Below are positions 37,006 through 48,689 of a stretch of DNA of 64,000 bases, in pieces. Source of the stretch: Pomacea canaliculata (taxonomy: Eukaryota; Mollusca; Gastropoda; Architaenioglossa; Ampullariidae); assembly GCF_003073045.1 (NCBI RefSeq), contig NC_037602.1:9720464-9784463 (forward strand), in the 5' to 3' direction. The notes under the pieces are model-generated. The model saw nothing but the letters and a program-made list of their open reading frames with translations, ran no database searches and had not been told where the DNA came from. Position 1 is the first letter of the stretch. The number at the start of each line of letters is the position of its first letter. Made by a program: the position numbers and the translations under genes.

Positions 37006-40000
37006 TCAGTACGTGTCCACCACCACGAGGTCAGAAACACCATCACGGTCCACAATCTGTCGTCGCCGGTAACGAGCCCCCTTAGCAAGGGACACCTCCA
37101 AGATGGCGCCGTTGTTGTCTGGATCTTGTATCAGTTTTATGACGGCCTGTGCCACCTGGGAAACTCTGTGAAAGTAAAACATCACTGAATTTCGCAAAAC
37201 CAGTGTGTCAGTACACCATCAAAAACACACATAATGCTGTTTGTTTTACACGATTCCGGTTTCACATGTTGCTTTGAATGATGGTCATTTAAGCAAAAAA
37301 TGAAACTAATACCCACTAAAGAAAATAATTACTATACTCGAAGGAAAATCAACATACGGCATGACACCATGATCTTGCAAATATTGCTGAACGTCCTGTA
37401 CGTGATACACGCGATTGCTGTTTAATGTTTCTTGAAGCAGTTCACTGTTGAAGATACCGGGGCACAGACAGCACCACCGCACTCCATGCTCCTTCTGATC
37501 AGGACTCATCTGGAACACGACTTTTTGAACTAACAACTTCGACTGGTCCGGATTTTTCACGAAAATAAGTAAGTATTGCAAAGGGAGTTTACTGTGACTA
37601 CGTATCGTCCCATCGTCGACGGATTGCAACTTTTATTTGCTCAACGAGCAAAGCTTAGTGAAAAGTCTCATTTTAGCTCCTGTCTGTTGAAGTAATGCTC
37701 ATCATCGGCTTCATCGCGAGCACACACACGTACGGCGTGAATACTCACAGCCCAGCTGGTGGTAAAGCCGACCACAGCATGCTTGGACGCAGCATATACT
37801 GGGGAAGTGGCCATCGGCATAAGACCTGATAATTATATATATATCACATATGACACACTTACAAAATATACCGATACACAAAACCCTCACACGCGCGCGC
37901 GCTATCGCATGCACGCACCAAGACCAACATAGGACGATTTGATATTTTCTCATTATTATGGCAAAGTTTATAAAATGTAGAATTAATAGGTTTGGTTAGA
38001 CTGTAGACTGTTAATTAAGGGAATATACTCGAATAGATAGAAAGCATTTCATAGTATCCTCTCCGTCTCTCTTTAAAGGACATATATATAATCTGTCAGG
38101 AAACATCAACAGTAGGAACAGTTTTGCTGTGACCATGTGATTTGTGTTGTAATTAGTTTGTAATCCTTTAAGGATGTACAGTTAATACATACTGTCGTAT
38201 GTAATTAGGCTTTTACAGAAGAAATAGTGTACAGCATTATCACATAGTCAATGTGTGTCCAGAAGACAGAAGCGCGTACATGTGAAAACTTAGTTGCCAT
38301 GTGTGGGCCCTGTGTAAAACTCATGAAAGATGTTTTTGTCACTTCAGACGGCTATTGTTTCAATGTTTTAATTAGTTGCTTTCAGTGTGTGCAGGCAAGG
38401 ATGACAGATTACTGACCGAGTAAAGACGCGACGTTAATGATGACACCACCACAACCTCCGAGGTCACGGCGCATGTGCTTCAGCGCTAGCAGACTGCCCC
38501 GGATGTATGCCCCCTGCAGTAAACAACCAAACCAAAACAATACAAAAACTTCGAAAGTCTTTCAAATGTGACCTAACTGTGGTGACAAACTGCACCAACT
38601 TAGAATAACACTATTTGCTACGGCAAAGACCACGTCAGTAAGAGTAGTTGCAGCATCATTGTACTTGTGAAGTAGTCTCTGCTGAACCTGCCACATGCTG
38701 CATGCTCTGGGGATATGGTTCGGATGGCTTACTACATTACAAAAATTACTGACACAAATGAGGGTGAAGTAACTGTATCATCTGAATTCGATTACAAATT
38801 TTTATGTTTGACGAAACATTTGAAATGCGCAGTGTTAGGCATCGTTGGTAACTGCAATGAATCTGCAACATCTGAGCTTTAGTACAAGTGTTAGCAGCAG
38901 CAGCAACAACAGTAAATTTGCTTTGTTTGTAATAATAATCTACACACCGTATTGACCTCCAGCACCTTCTCCCAGCTGTTTTCATCTGATATCCCGGCGT
39001 TGTTGACACAAATATCCACCACCCCCAGCTTGGACACAGCCGCCGCAAACGCCGCTGTTCACCGAATCGGAATAAACCCCATTAAAAATATAAATACATA
39101 AATCGTTAAAAATATAAAGATGTTAGAACATGTAGAAAACTGTGGATCCTCCTTTCCTCTCTCTCTTACACACACAAACAGCATGTCAGCTAAGGACAAA
39201 AAAAAAAAAAAAAGAGGAGGGTACATCAAAATTCACTTATTTTGGGGCCGAATTATCGCAAGGAAAATTGGTGAGATGGTAGAATAAACTATAGCCAGTG
39301 GTCGAATCAACTGAGATCTGTGGTCGAATCGACTATAAACTGTGGTCAGGGTCGAAACGATTGTCTGTCGTTATCAAATCGGCTGATGGCCGAAGCATAA
39401 CCGTCCCCAGCGTCGCCGGATGCAAGCCCGCAGCCGCTGCAGCAGCCGGTACAAACACACAAACACACAACCAGTTACTCGGCCAGAGACGGCGCGCGAC
39501 GTTCCTGTTGAACCTCAGCTGAGTGCAGACCGCACACCAATAAACGAAAACAATAAAACGGTACAAAACAAGCAACTTTATTATACACACATAATAATAC
39601 TAATAAAATATTTTACACACACCTGCATACCCACACTTAAAAAAAGAGAAGAAAAAAAAACTGCCGTTTGCACAGCAGGCGAGAGTCAAAGATGGAAGTA
39701 AAAACAACTTTGGAGTCAGGAACTATCGCGCGACATTTGGAATATCGTTATCAAACCTTTGTGCTGCTCCTCATCCGAGACGTCGGCCTCCTGGAAAAAA
39801 ACAACGTCGGCGCCATATTGTTTTTGTAGCTCGACCTCTGTGACCCTGCCTTGCTCAACGTTGACGTCACAGAACAGCACCTGGAGTCAGTAAAACTTGG
39901 CTATTTTTATACACTGAGTGCAAATCTTGACTTAATTTATTAAAATATCAAAAAACTATTGCTATGATATAAATTGATTTTTGAAAGCTAATACTTTTAG

Positions 40001-40469
40001 TTGGATTCTCCAGTGCTGGACTAGTTGCAAGCTATCAGAGACAGTTGGGGTAAAAATAGCTGATAATAAAGAAATGAAAGTAGCTTTACATTAAAACCTC
40101 TCTATTAAGAATTTCCAGAATCCATCTAAATCAGTTTGTAAATAAAGAAATTAACGTTTTCTTTGATTCCGCGAACCATGACTTCAAGCATCAGTAAATT
40201 CAAGTTTATTTAAATGTTAAAAATAAAGTTTTTAAAACCAGTACTTTTCACTTTCGTTTTTGTTCGATTATGCTTACTTACTCCGCCATTGTTGAGCTTG
40301 ATTAAAAATTTATAAAGGAACTACTTTCGTTTCAGCACCGAGTTTAGAGAGTATTGTCAAGGACTGTAATACTTACCTTCGCTCCTAAGGACAGTAACTC
40401 TTCCACGATACCACGGCCCAAACCTCGTGCACCGCCTGTTAAAAACACACTCTTACCCCGGAGGTCCAT
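37006..40469 (-). CDS. HPGD-like NAD-dependent short-chain dehydrogenase, complete (269 aa)
   Basis: Seven exons on the minus strand: 40377-40469, 39757-39880, 38948-39054, 38417-38513, 37749-37825, 37358-37509, 37006-37165; all GT-AG, 810 bp in total. Exons 1-5 have exactly the lengths of the 29.5 kb paralogue (93, 124, 107, 97, 77); exon 6 is 6 bp longer. Seen: TGGARGLG (11-18), D36 in VLFCD, NNAG (90-93), N107, S138 in NVASLLG, Y151/K155 in VYAASK, and C-terminus DLVVVDTY. Family role: NAD-dependent dehydrogenation of hydroxylated lipids such as prostaglandins; the substrate here is not known. Tandem arrangement on one strand with its neighbours points to duplication. The start is the first ATG of exon 1, matched across paralogues. 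Confidence 0.92.
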
Positions 40470-41770
40470 GACTGCAGTATATCACATATATTTTACTTGT
40501 ATTTTTACAAATCTTTTGCTGCCTATGAGCACACCGTTGCTATTTCCTAAGTATTTTGAGCAACACAGTCTAGAAATTCAAAGATAAATTAGTGAACAGT
40601 CACGATCCAGGTTTGCTTGAAAATGCGTGTTTACTCTTCAAAACAAGGTTGACTCAAGATGGCGACCTTGACATGCAGCCAGTCAGTTAGCTGACAGCGT
40701 CACAGTTTGTGAACATCAAAACAACACTCTTTGGAGGGTTGGAGGGACTGAATGGAGGTCATGTATCGCGGAATGAATCACACGTTATTTTGCAGTTTGC
40801 AATTTTCTCGCGCCATGTCATTTGACCTTTCATACCCCCTCTGAGCAATTCTCGGCACATTCTTTTGCCGTAAATAAGCTAGCACTAAAAGCTAGCGATG
40901 ATAGTAGTTTGTACAATAATCGAGAGAGAGGAGAAAGCGCTGAAACGTATTCACAAACACGCACAAGCATGCTTTACACACCAACGTATACTGACTTACG
41001 ATAGTCGCGGCAGTCAGATTTTTCCAGATACGGTAGTAAAGATAAAAGGGAATTTATCAAGCGCAATATCTCAGCCAAAGAAGACTCATTGCGCTGATCA
41101 AGACCACAGAAGCACAGTCAAGTATGCAAGTCCAACATTAATATCCAAATCGAAGTACAACCACAAAAACAAAATAAACAAAATCAGTGAGAGCCGATCC
41201 CTCAGCTGTTAGGCGAAGGGACAGAACTCTCATGTCTCAGGTCCTCCTGCTACTCTTTGCGGATGATGTAGTTACATAGCATTTTATTGCCGGCCACTGA
41301 AAACAACTTGATAAAGATCATGGGACCACCTGTAACTTTTTTAATACTATTAAAACAAAATCACGTAACACGTAATCACGTAATCACATTCTTGTTTCAT
41401 CTCTGTGGCCTGACTTGTAGATTTAAAACATAATTCAAAGACACATAACTTGTGATCCAAAAACAATAATGTTGATATTATCACCAGTTCATGTCAAAAA
41501 AAAAAATAAAATAAAATAAAATAAATAAGAGGGGGTTGAAACTAAGGTAAGATGGTCAGCTTCAAAATTTTCTTTCCAAAGCACAACTCACCGAGTATGT
41601 TAGCTAATTTCTCAATGTTCCCTCTGCAAGCGATAAACTGATTCTTTTCACGAAGTCACAGCTTTACACACGTGATTATATAAAAATTACGATAAATTAC
41701 ACAATCTTAATAATAAGTTAATGTGTATGTGTAATAACTACAAAAATATATGTCTGCACAAATACCAAGT
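40470..41770. other. Upstream flank of the 37 kb dehydrogenase; no gene seen
   Basis: Contains AAGATGGCGACC near 40658 (a YY1-like core) about 190 bp upstream of the start codon, which may belong to the promoter. A TAAAA microsatellite lies near 41497-41530. No coding region is recognisable. Confidence 0.4.
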
Positions 41771-41967
41771 ACAGTGGTACCTCGACATACGAGTTTAATT
41801 CGTTCCGTAACCTTGCTCGTATGTCAAATTGCTCGTATCTCAAAGCAATTTTCCCCATTGAAATTCATTGAAATGCCATTAATCCGTTCCAGCCCCCAAA
41901 ACACCACCTCAGTTGTTTTTGTTAAGTGTTTTTGAATAAGAAAAAGTGTATTTACAAGAAGAAACAT

Positions 41968-42366
41968 TTATTTATGAATAACAAATACATATTCTATAAA
42001 AAACATATTAAATTCTTCGTTTGTGGAAGTGTGTGGGATCTGCTTCAGCAAATCACCGTAAATCGCTCGTGCCTTCTCCCACATGATGCTTTGTGTTAAG
42101 GTTCCTCCTTGAAGCTGCTTCTCTGTCACCCACACAATCAATAGTTTCTCCATCTTTTCATGGAGAGAAGTCCGGAGCTTAGAAATTATTGTAACGCCCC
42201 TAGCTGGCGTTGTACCCTTTATCAACTCCTGTTTAAGCTCAGAACATATCATTGATGTGCTACACCCGTACATCCTCGCCAAGTCAATTACTCGCACACC
42301 TTGCTCATGTTTTTCTACGATTTCGCTCTTTAATTCAATAGACATCATCTTCTTCTTCGGACCCAT
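41968..42366 (-). CDS. Truncated Tigger transposase, DNA-binding half only
   Basis: 132 codons. Residues about 1-60 match the Psq-type helix-turn-helix of pogo/Tigger transposases and CENP-B, which binds the element's terminal repeats. The second HTH starts around LHEKMEKLLIVWVTEKQLQG and breaks off after ARAIYGDLLKQIP; the remaining residues are unrelated read-out. Without the DDE nuclease domain it cannot transpose, but a bare DNA-binding fragment could in principle still be made. Confidence 0.8.
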   Translation of the reverse strand: MGPKKKMMSIELKSEIVEKHEQGVRVIDLARMYGCSTSMICSELKQELIKGTTPARGVTIISKLRTSLHEKMEKLLIVWVTEKQLQGGTLTQSIMWEKARAIYGDLLKQIPHTSTNEEFNMFFIEYVFVIHK

Positions 42367-42513
42367 GGTTACAAAAATAAATGGGATAATGTTTTGTTAA
42401 TGTACAAAAAGCAAAAAAACGCGAACCCAACTTATCAAAAATGCTTCGAAAACGAGGGAAACAAGCACACAACACAGACTGAGGTCTAGTCTGAGGTGGG
42501 AGAAACTGTTAGA

Positions 42514-42564
42514 CGCTGCACACGACCCCAACATCCGCCCCGCATGTTGGGGTCGTGTGCAGCG
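42514..42564. repeat. Perfect 21-bp inverted repeat, 9-bp loop
   Basis: Arms at 42514-42534 and 42544-42564 (CGCTGCACACGACCCCAACA.. and its complement) enclose TCCGCCCCGC-like sequence. It is inside the Tigger derivative, near its right end. Confidence 0.9.
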
Positions 42565-42690
42565 GTATAGTGTGCGATTCCTCGTATCTCAAATCTTGCT
42601 CTTATCTCGAAGCAAAATATCGCTCGCTCGGCGGCTCGTATCTCAAAACACTCGTATGTCAGGGCACTCGTATGTCGAGGTACCACTGTA

Positions 42691-44069
42691 CTATTAAACA
42701 CAAGCAACAACACAAATGACTCCAACGAAACAGGGGAGACAGTTGTAAGTATCTGAGCATTTTCATGTTAGCTACTTGTTAGTTCCCTTACCCTTTCAAT
42801 ACAAATAAAAGCTATTATAAATATTTTAACTTGAAATGGCCTTTTTGAGACAAATATTTAGCTCATTTTCCCGCCGGTACTTTCACCACCTTATGCATAC
42901 TAAAGGAAATGTAGTAAAATCAACAAGAGCGCCAAAAACGTTTTAAAACATTCCTTCCACGATTTACAAACAGTAAACCCTTTTACTTAGGTTTTGCTTA
43001 ATGACAACTTGTAAGACATAATTTTAGTGGGAGGTGTTTATGTGTGTGCGTTCGTGTCCGTGCAAGAATGGGTTCATTTTTTTTTTTAAGATATTGTAAA
43101 ATCTTATTTTTATCTTCCTAAAAACATATATTTCACATCCTTCGTTGTGAAAGTACCTGTGTATTTACTTTTTCTCACACAAATTTTGTGAATATAGACA
43201 TGAATTGAAACTTTTACAATTTACTGCCACAGTCATAATAAAGTAATCTTTAAAATATTATTGGGGTTTTAACAAAGTTTAAATAAGTGTAGCGGCTTCT
43301 ACGTGTGTGAGTATGCGAGTGTTTTTGTTTTTTTTTTTTCTTAAGGGTGAGCCGGTACACATACATTGGAGTATAGTTTAGATTTTCATGCTATCATAGT
43401 AAACAAACTGCATCGTATCCTCCTGCTGGGCAGCATTTGACGGTTTTTTTTTTTCCGAATATGTCGTTAATGGATGGTTGAAAGTGTCTCTTGTCGCCAT
43501 TATAAACAAACGCTGGCAGTCACTCTAATCCAGGTTATGTTCTGTTAGTCTCACCTGTACTTCCCAGCGCTTTGATGAACTTTAACTCTATCTCGGAGGT
43601 CAGTAGGATCCGTTGAGCTTTCTTTTTCTTCTTTTGTTGTTGTTGTTGTTTGTTGTTTCTGTTGTTGTTGCTGCTTTTAAGTAGTTCTTCACTTATGTTA
43701 TTTAAGGTTTTGAATATCACGCTGCATGAGATTTAAGAGATGAAATGCTCTATGATGTTTAAAATGTGGGAGATAAGATTAATCGGTGAAAGTATTACTT
43801 TTAAAGTCAATTGAGCTTTTGTTAAGGTCATAAGTAACATTTTGTAAATTGGTGTCACACACAATTTTTGTTCAACAACTCGTTTTCGTCTTTATAGTCT
43901 CTCTCTCTCTTCTCTTTTGTTTCAGTACCTTAATATGGAGAATTTTATCTGAGTTTTCATAATTACATTTGTTTCAGTCGCTTATCCTACAGGTGTACAA
44001 CTCGGCATCAAAACGTATCAGCCTACATCCCTGTCTCAACCTTTTGCAGGTTACACTTCACTGAAACTC
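42691..44069. other. Upstream region of the first GPCR; no other gene seen
   Basis: AT-rich with poly-T tracts (about 43078-43087, 43327-43340) and a GTT microsatellite (about 43634-43670). Near the receptor, TTTGTTTCAG at about 43968-43977 and TTTTGCAG near 44048 are plausible acceptors for a non-coding 5' exon. Confidence 0.45.
43634..43670. repeat. GTT trinucleotide microsatellite
   Basis: About twelve GTT/TGTTG units with small interruptions. Confidence 0.75.
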
Positions 44070-45029
44070 ATGATGTCAAACCAAAGTTTTGTAGGCGCTT
44101 ACTGCTTTATGGTGAAAGTGGGCTGCCCTCTCTTACTGATCCTGGGTATCTTTGGAAGTATCATGACTATAATTGTATTTCGTCGGCTTAGAGGCTGCTC
44201 TCCAATGTCAACTTTCTACATGGCGCTAGCCCTCAGTGACCTGGTGTCGCTGACCTGTGGATGGACCTTACACTTCTGGATATATTATCAGTTTGATTTC
44301 TTCCTTCTTTGCCTGCATACAGCAATGTGTAAAATAACAGTTTTTGTAGCATCTGTGAGCTGTGCTTTGTCTTCGTGGTATCTGGTTGCCATGACGATAC
44401 AAAGAGCGATGTCCGTCGTGTGGCCTCATCGTGTGAACGTCGTCATCTGCACGCGCAATGTTTCCGCGTGGTCACGGCGGTTATAGCACTGGTCATCATG
44501 GCGTCATATTCGCACGTCCTGTTAGGCTATTCCATGTCAACATGCAATAGTTCATCTTGCGAAGTCTGTATGTGTGGACCTGCCATTTCCGACTACATCC
44601 ATCTTTACAGTTTAATCTGGCCCTTCATTGATCTAGTGGTCTCCTCGATTGCCGTTTATATTACTTATTGTTTCCAACATTGTTCTTGTAAGAAAAGTGC
44701 TGACCTCGGTTGAAAAAGCCCGTCAGAGCTTAGCTGTAGGTCAGTCGATGCACGTGACTGCACGTGAGAGGAAAGCCTCCTCAATGACAGTGACGTTGAT
44801 TGTTTTGTCTTTCACATTCTTTGTAATGACCGGTCCTCATCGTGTACAGTTAATTATATCTCCTATTTTTTCTTTCAAAGCAATAGACATCTCTGCCAGC
44901 AATTTGATATTTTATGTAATATTCATATTGTTTAGTGCCAACGGTGCTGTCAACTTTTACCTGTATTGTCTAACAGGCACCAAGTTTAGGCAAGAAGTTG
45001 AGCGCATTTTGTTTGGTTCATTTATTTAA
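44070..45029 (+). pseudogene. Class A (rhodopsin-like) GPCR, copy 1, two frame breaks
   Basis: Intronless coding region of about 320 codons. Seen in order: N-terminal MSNQS with a glycosylation site; TM1 PLLLILGIFGSIMTIIVF; TM2 FYMALALSDLVSL with the LxxxD pattern; Cys at the start of TM3 (MCKITVF); TM3 end YLVAMTIQRAMSVVWPHRVN, where DRY is replaced by QRA; TM5-ICL3 with VSNIVLVRKV and a conserved GQSMHVTARERKASSMTVTL; TM7 NGAVNFYLYCLTGTKFRQEV. A one-base loss near 44452 and a two-base loss near 44660 shift the frame out and back, judged against the paralogues. Both lie in short base runs, so sequencing error is as likely as decay. Ligand unknown; TM7 resembles neuropeptide-type receptors. 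It is the most divergent of the four + copies. Confidence 0.8.
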
Positions 45030-46531
45030 AATGCAGCAATCATAAACAAAAAAAAAAAATCATTTTTCTAAATGAAACTTGAGCAAAGTTGAATGTCTTT
45101 CACAATCTTTTTAATTGTCTTTTTCAAATTTAGTGCAATATAGCGTATTAGGTATGCTCAACTTTCTTTTTCGAAGTACACGCATACAATAGTAATCTTC
45201 ACACCGATATCAGTGTATCAGTTACAACGCAGGGCAAAGGTTTTTAAATTATTTTGTGAAAGCAGTTTTAGAACCATTTATGGAAATTGCTTATAAGACA
45301 ATTAAAAGTGTTGAAACTTTCCTTTAGAATATATATTTCAAATGTCTCTTCTAAATTAAACCACATCAGAACTGTTCAAAACTAGATTAATTCGTAAGGG
45401 TCATAATATTTATTAAAGTTATTAATGAATGGAACTTATAAGCACTATAACTTTGAGTATGGTAAGGTAATAAATTATACTAATCAGAAAATTCGTTTAC
45501 AATTAAAAAGATAATGAAATTCAGTCTCATACATCCTCAGTGTTACAGTCTACAAAGCCTTTGTTACGAAATATTCTACCATTTTGCCTGAGCAAAATAG
45601 CGCAGACCATCTTTTAAAAAAGGTTTGATATTTACCTTTGCAGCTGGAAATCGCATGTGTCGATAAAACATTTTTAGTGACATAAAGGTGTGACGATGAT
45701 AAAAAAATACTTCGGAAAAATTGTCCATAAGACCGTTCAGGTCTCCTTCTATATAAATGCAAAAGAACTAGTTGATATAAGTCAATTTGTAATCACTGCG
45801 TACTTGTGTGTTTTGTAGACGCTAGTAGAGGTGCCTACATGATTGTGGACGATTCTTCTTAACTCAAATCCGTTTCGATTCCCCTTTTGAAGCAGATTTT
45901 AACTGAGCAAATATCATCGTCCTTTTTCTGTATGTTGGTAACTATTTACCTATGTGCACACGCCTTCTCCAGACATAAAAAGTCTACTTAAAAAATTACA
46001 TCAAGGTCTTTAATCGCAATAAAAGCGACTCTGAAGATGTTTTAGCAACATGCAGTCAAGGCGCAGGACTCCGTTACTCTCACCTGAGCATTCTCCCGTT
46101 AAACATTGCAACTTAAGGTAAGATGAATCTGACTAGTGATCCACATTAATAAAATACCAGTTGCTGACATGCGTGATTTTAATTTCTGTGCCAGTGCCAC
46201 CTTCGTGATTTCAAAAGGTATGAGTTATACAGTTTACAGTGTACATGTTATTTAGAAACAGCTGATGTATAAGCATTGTGCACGAATCAACGTTTTAACT
46301 TAGTTAATAATTGTGTTAAATGTTGTGCTGATATTGAAATATTAGGCTGATTCTGAGTTTTTCCTATATACTACAATACAAAAAATGTTTATTCATTGTA
46401 AACAAGTGATGGTATACCACTGAATAATATTTATCGAACTGCTCTTTTGTGATTTATTATTTACGGTTTCAGTCTAATTATCGGCACCTGCAGACAACAC
46501 AAGAGGACCAGTTTGCACCCGACAAGGAAAC
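45030..46531. promoter_or_regulatory. Spacer and conserved upstream module of GPCR copy 2
   Basis: 45140-45790 is 3' flank homologous to that of the other units (for example TTTCGAAGTACACGCATACA). From about 45940 the sequence is repeated upstream of copies 3 and 4: CTATTTACCTATGTGCACAC, CAGACATAAAAAGTCTACTT (a TATA-like core), ..CAATAAAAGCGA.., GTCAAGGCGCAGGACTCCGT. A splice acceptor (ACGGTTTCAG, near 46472) lies about 60 bp before the ATG. The conserved module is the likely promoter and first non-coding exon. Confidence 0.55.
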
Positions 46532-47519
46532 ATGACTTCAGACGAAAGTTTCGACGACGCTGTTTATTTAATCACAAAAGTAACTTATCCCGTGTTGTTG
46601 ATAGTCGGAAGCTTTGGCAATATTATGACTATTATCATGTTTTGTCGAATGTCCGACTACTGCGCAATATCAACCTATTGCATTGCACTGGCCATCTCCG
46701 ATCTGTTGTATTGTATTTTTCATGGATAATTCACATCTGGCTACAGTATCAGTTCACTTCTTCATTCGGTGTGTCCACCCCATCATCTGCAAACTATTAG
46801 CTGTTACAGACTTTGCAAGTGGTTCTTTGGCAGCTTGGTTTATGGTTGCCATGACGATGCAGAGAGCTGTGTCAGTAGTGTGGCCTCATCGTGTGAACGT
46901 GTTCTGCACGCGCAATTTTTCCCGCATGGTTACGGTAGTTATACTCATTGTTATCATTGTATTAAATTCACACCTTTTGTACGGTGTTACTATATTTGTC
47001 ACCAATTCAAACTGTTCTTTTTGCGACACTTGTACAATCGGCACTATCGATGATGAAGTCTACAAATACTTTTACTTTGACATTTGGCCCTGGGTTGATC
47101 TAATAGTTGGTTCACTGGCTCCGTTTGTGTTCCTGCTAGTGTCTAACATTGTTCTTGTAAGATCGGTGCTGATATCGGCGAGAAACGTACGTCACAGTCT
47201 AGCAGTCGGTCAGTCGATGCACGTCACTGCACGTGAGAAAAAAGCCTCTTCATTGTCGGTGACGTTGATAAGCTTATCTCTCACATTCCTCGTCCTCACT
47301 GGTCCTTGTCGTCTTTACTATGTTTTAAACCCTTTTCTTAATTTTAAATTAGCGAGGTTAGAATTCGGTATCAGCGAATTGATGTTCATTATATTGTCCT
47401 TAGTTGCTGTTCTAAACAGTTCTATAAACTTCTACATCTATTGTCTAAGTGGTTCGATGTTCAGAAAGGAAATCACGCGACTTTTTCGTGGTCCCTTTGA
47501 TAACGTGCTGCGGCCATGA
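46532..47519 (+). pseudogene. Class A GPCR, copy 2, two single-base frame breaks
   Basis: About 325 codons without introns. MTSDESFDDAVYLITKV precedes TM1 (YPVLLIVGSFGNIMTIIMF). The frame breaks near 46721 (a T lost from FFSWI) and near 46757 (a C lost from QFHFF) relative to copy 4. From there 47519 is reached with no further interruption: TM3 end AMTMQRAVSVVWPHRVNVFC, ECL2 cysteines NCSFCDTC, TM5 VDLIVGSLAPFVFLLVSNIV, ICL3 GQSMHVTAREKKASSLSVTL, TM7 NSSINFYIYCLSGSMFRKEI. DRY is QRA. This is the best preserved copy; both breaks are one-base losses in short runs and could be assembly errors, in which case the gene is functional. Confidence 0.85.
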
Positions 47520-48219
47520 CTAAGGATAAACTGGAACTGAAAAGTGTTAGTTGTTTTGCAAGGAGACTAGCAACACAAGATAACTGTCATTGAAATGCGT
47601 ACGTAGGAATGACAGGTCCATATGATGCTTTACATTTCTTACATTCTGACAAATTAAAGAATATGCAAACTCATTCTTTGTGTATTGTTTTGGTAATTAC
47701 AAATGGAATGACTTACTTTTTCTCTGTCTGGAATTTTGATAATGAATCTATAGCTGTTACACCAGTCATGTACCTCAAACGATATCTTTCATCGTTTCAT
47801 TTCTATAATAGAATGGAGACGATCGAGAAACGTAGCTTGCACTAAATAAAGAGGTGTAAAAATGACATAAACGCAGAGCCTTTCAAAATGAAACAAGCAG
47901 CAATAACTTTAAAATGTGAAATACAATTTCACAAATAAAATAAAAAAGGTCTACATAATCTTTGTTTATCTTTACTCCTGACTTACTAAAATTGTCCTCA
48001 GCTTGTATAGACTGCACTATAAAAGGTCAGAGTAAAATAATTCACCACTGGCAAAAAGAATTAATCAAAAGGTTAATGTTTTGGATGCTACGCCACAAAG
48101 TAGAAACCAACATTTTTGGCACTTTTATTTTCAAACAACTCTTGATTCAGTATTTCTTCTACATCATCAATGGCTTTCTGCAATAGAGACCTGTAGTGAC
48201 TCTTTCCAGTGAGGTTTTG
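47520..48219. other. 3' flank of GPCR copy 2, repeated after copy 3
   Basis: From the stop codon to about 47956 the sequence parallels 52573-53127 (for example CAAGGAGACTAGCAACA, TGAAATGCGTACGTAGGAATGACA, CTTTCATCGTTTCAT). After that the two copies differ: about 900 bp here, including the SINE, have no counterpart downstream of copy 3. Confidence 0.7.
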
Positions 48220-48568
48220 TTCATCGGTCTGTGTTATTACCTCCCATAGGCGTGTAAGTTCGGTCTGGCGGCGTAATACAGTGAGGATTGGCAGACCTAG
48301 GTTCAGATCTCTCGCATGCTGGTTCTTTCTCTGCCTGTGGCATCTGTTCACAAGTCTGGCTGTTTTGCCGTGATATTTCGAACTCCCCTCTGTGACAATT
48401 TCACTGTAAATCTTTGTCTTTATTAATGTAGTTAATAAGTGACAGATTCAGGTCATAGTGGAGCCTTCGCTTATGGTTGACTGTCGTATACATACTTACG
48501 ACTTAATAAGCTATAGCCAATCATTGTTGTTTGTAGTAAGAATACGAAATTATCCGCCGCAAATGTGC
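48220..48568 (+). mobile_element. tRNA-like SINE, copy 1
   Basis: Nearly the whole 349 bp aligns with 63672-64000. The first part resembles a decayed tRNA gene: GGTCTGGCGGCGTAATACAG (A-box region) followed about 30 bp later by TAGGTTCAGATCTC (B-box region; consensus GGTTCRANYCC). The 3' part, ending ACGAAATTATCCGCCGC.., is unrelated to tRNA. Two dispersed copies with this structure suggest a SINE; the source LINE is unknown. Confidence 0.65.
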
Positions 48569-48689
48569 TGTGAGACGTGTCAGTGTGTGTGAGACCATGT
48601 GTGAGAGGATGACATCAGCCTGTTGTCCCACAAACAGCAACATACACAGAAAAAGCTCAATCGTTTGTCAGAAGAAGCAGCGATGACTG

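Larger units (their letters stand above)
41772..42688 (-). mobile_element. Tigger/pogo-type DNA transposon, internally deleted (917 bp)
   Basis: Perfect terminal inverted repeats start CAGTGGTACCTCGACATACG at 41772 and end with the complement at 42688, flanked by the TA target duplication (41770-41771, 42689-42690). On the minus strand 42366-41968 encodes the transposase N-terminus: MGPKKKMMSIELKSEIVEK, then a Psq/CENP-B helix-turn-helix (VIDLARMYGCSTSMICSELK). The DDE catalytic region is missing, so it is non-autonomous. Near the right end is a perfect 21-bp hairpin (42514-42534 with 42544-42564). Confidence 0.92.

Noticed and set aside
46683-46800. Alternative starts such as MHWPSP for GPCR copy 2
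   Set aside because: This is TM2 read in another frame; the paralogues show the start is MTSDESF at 46532.
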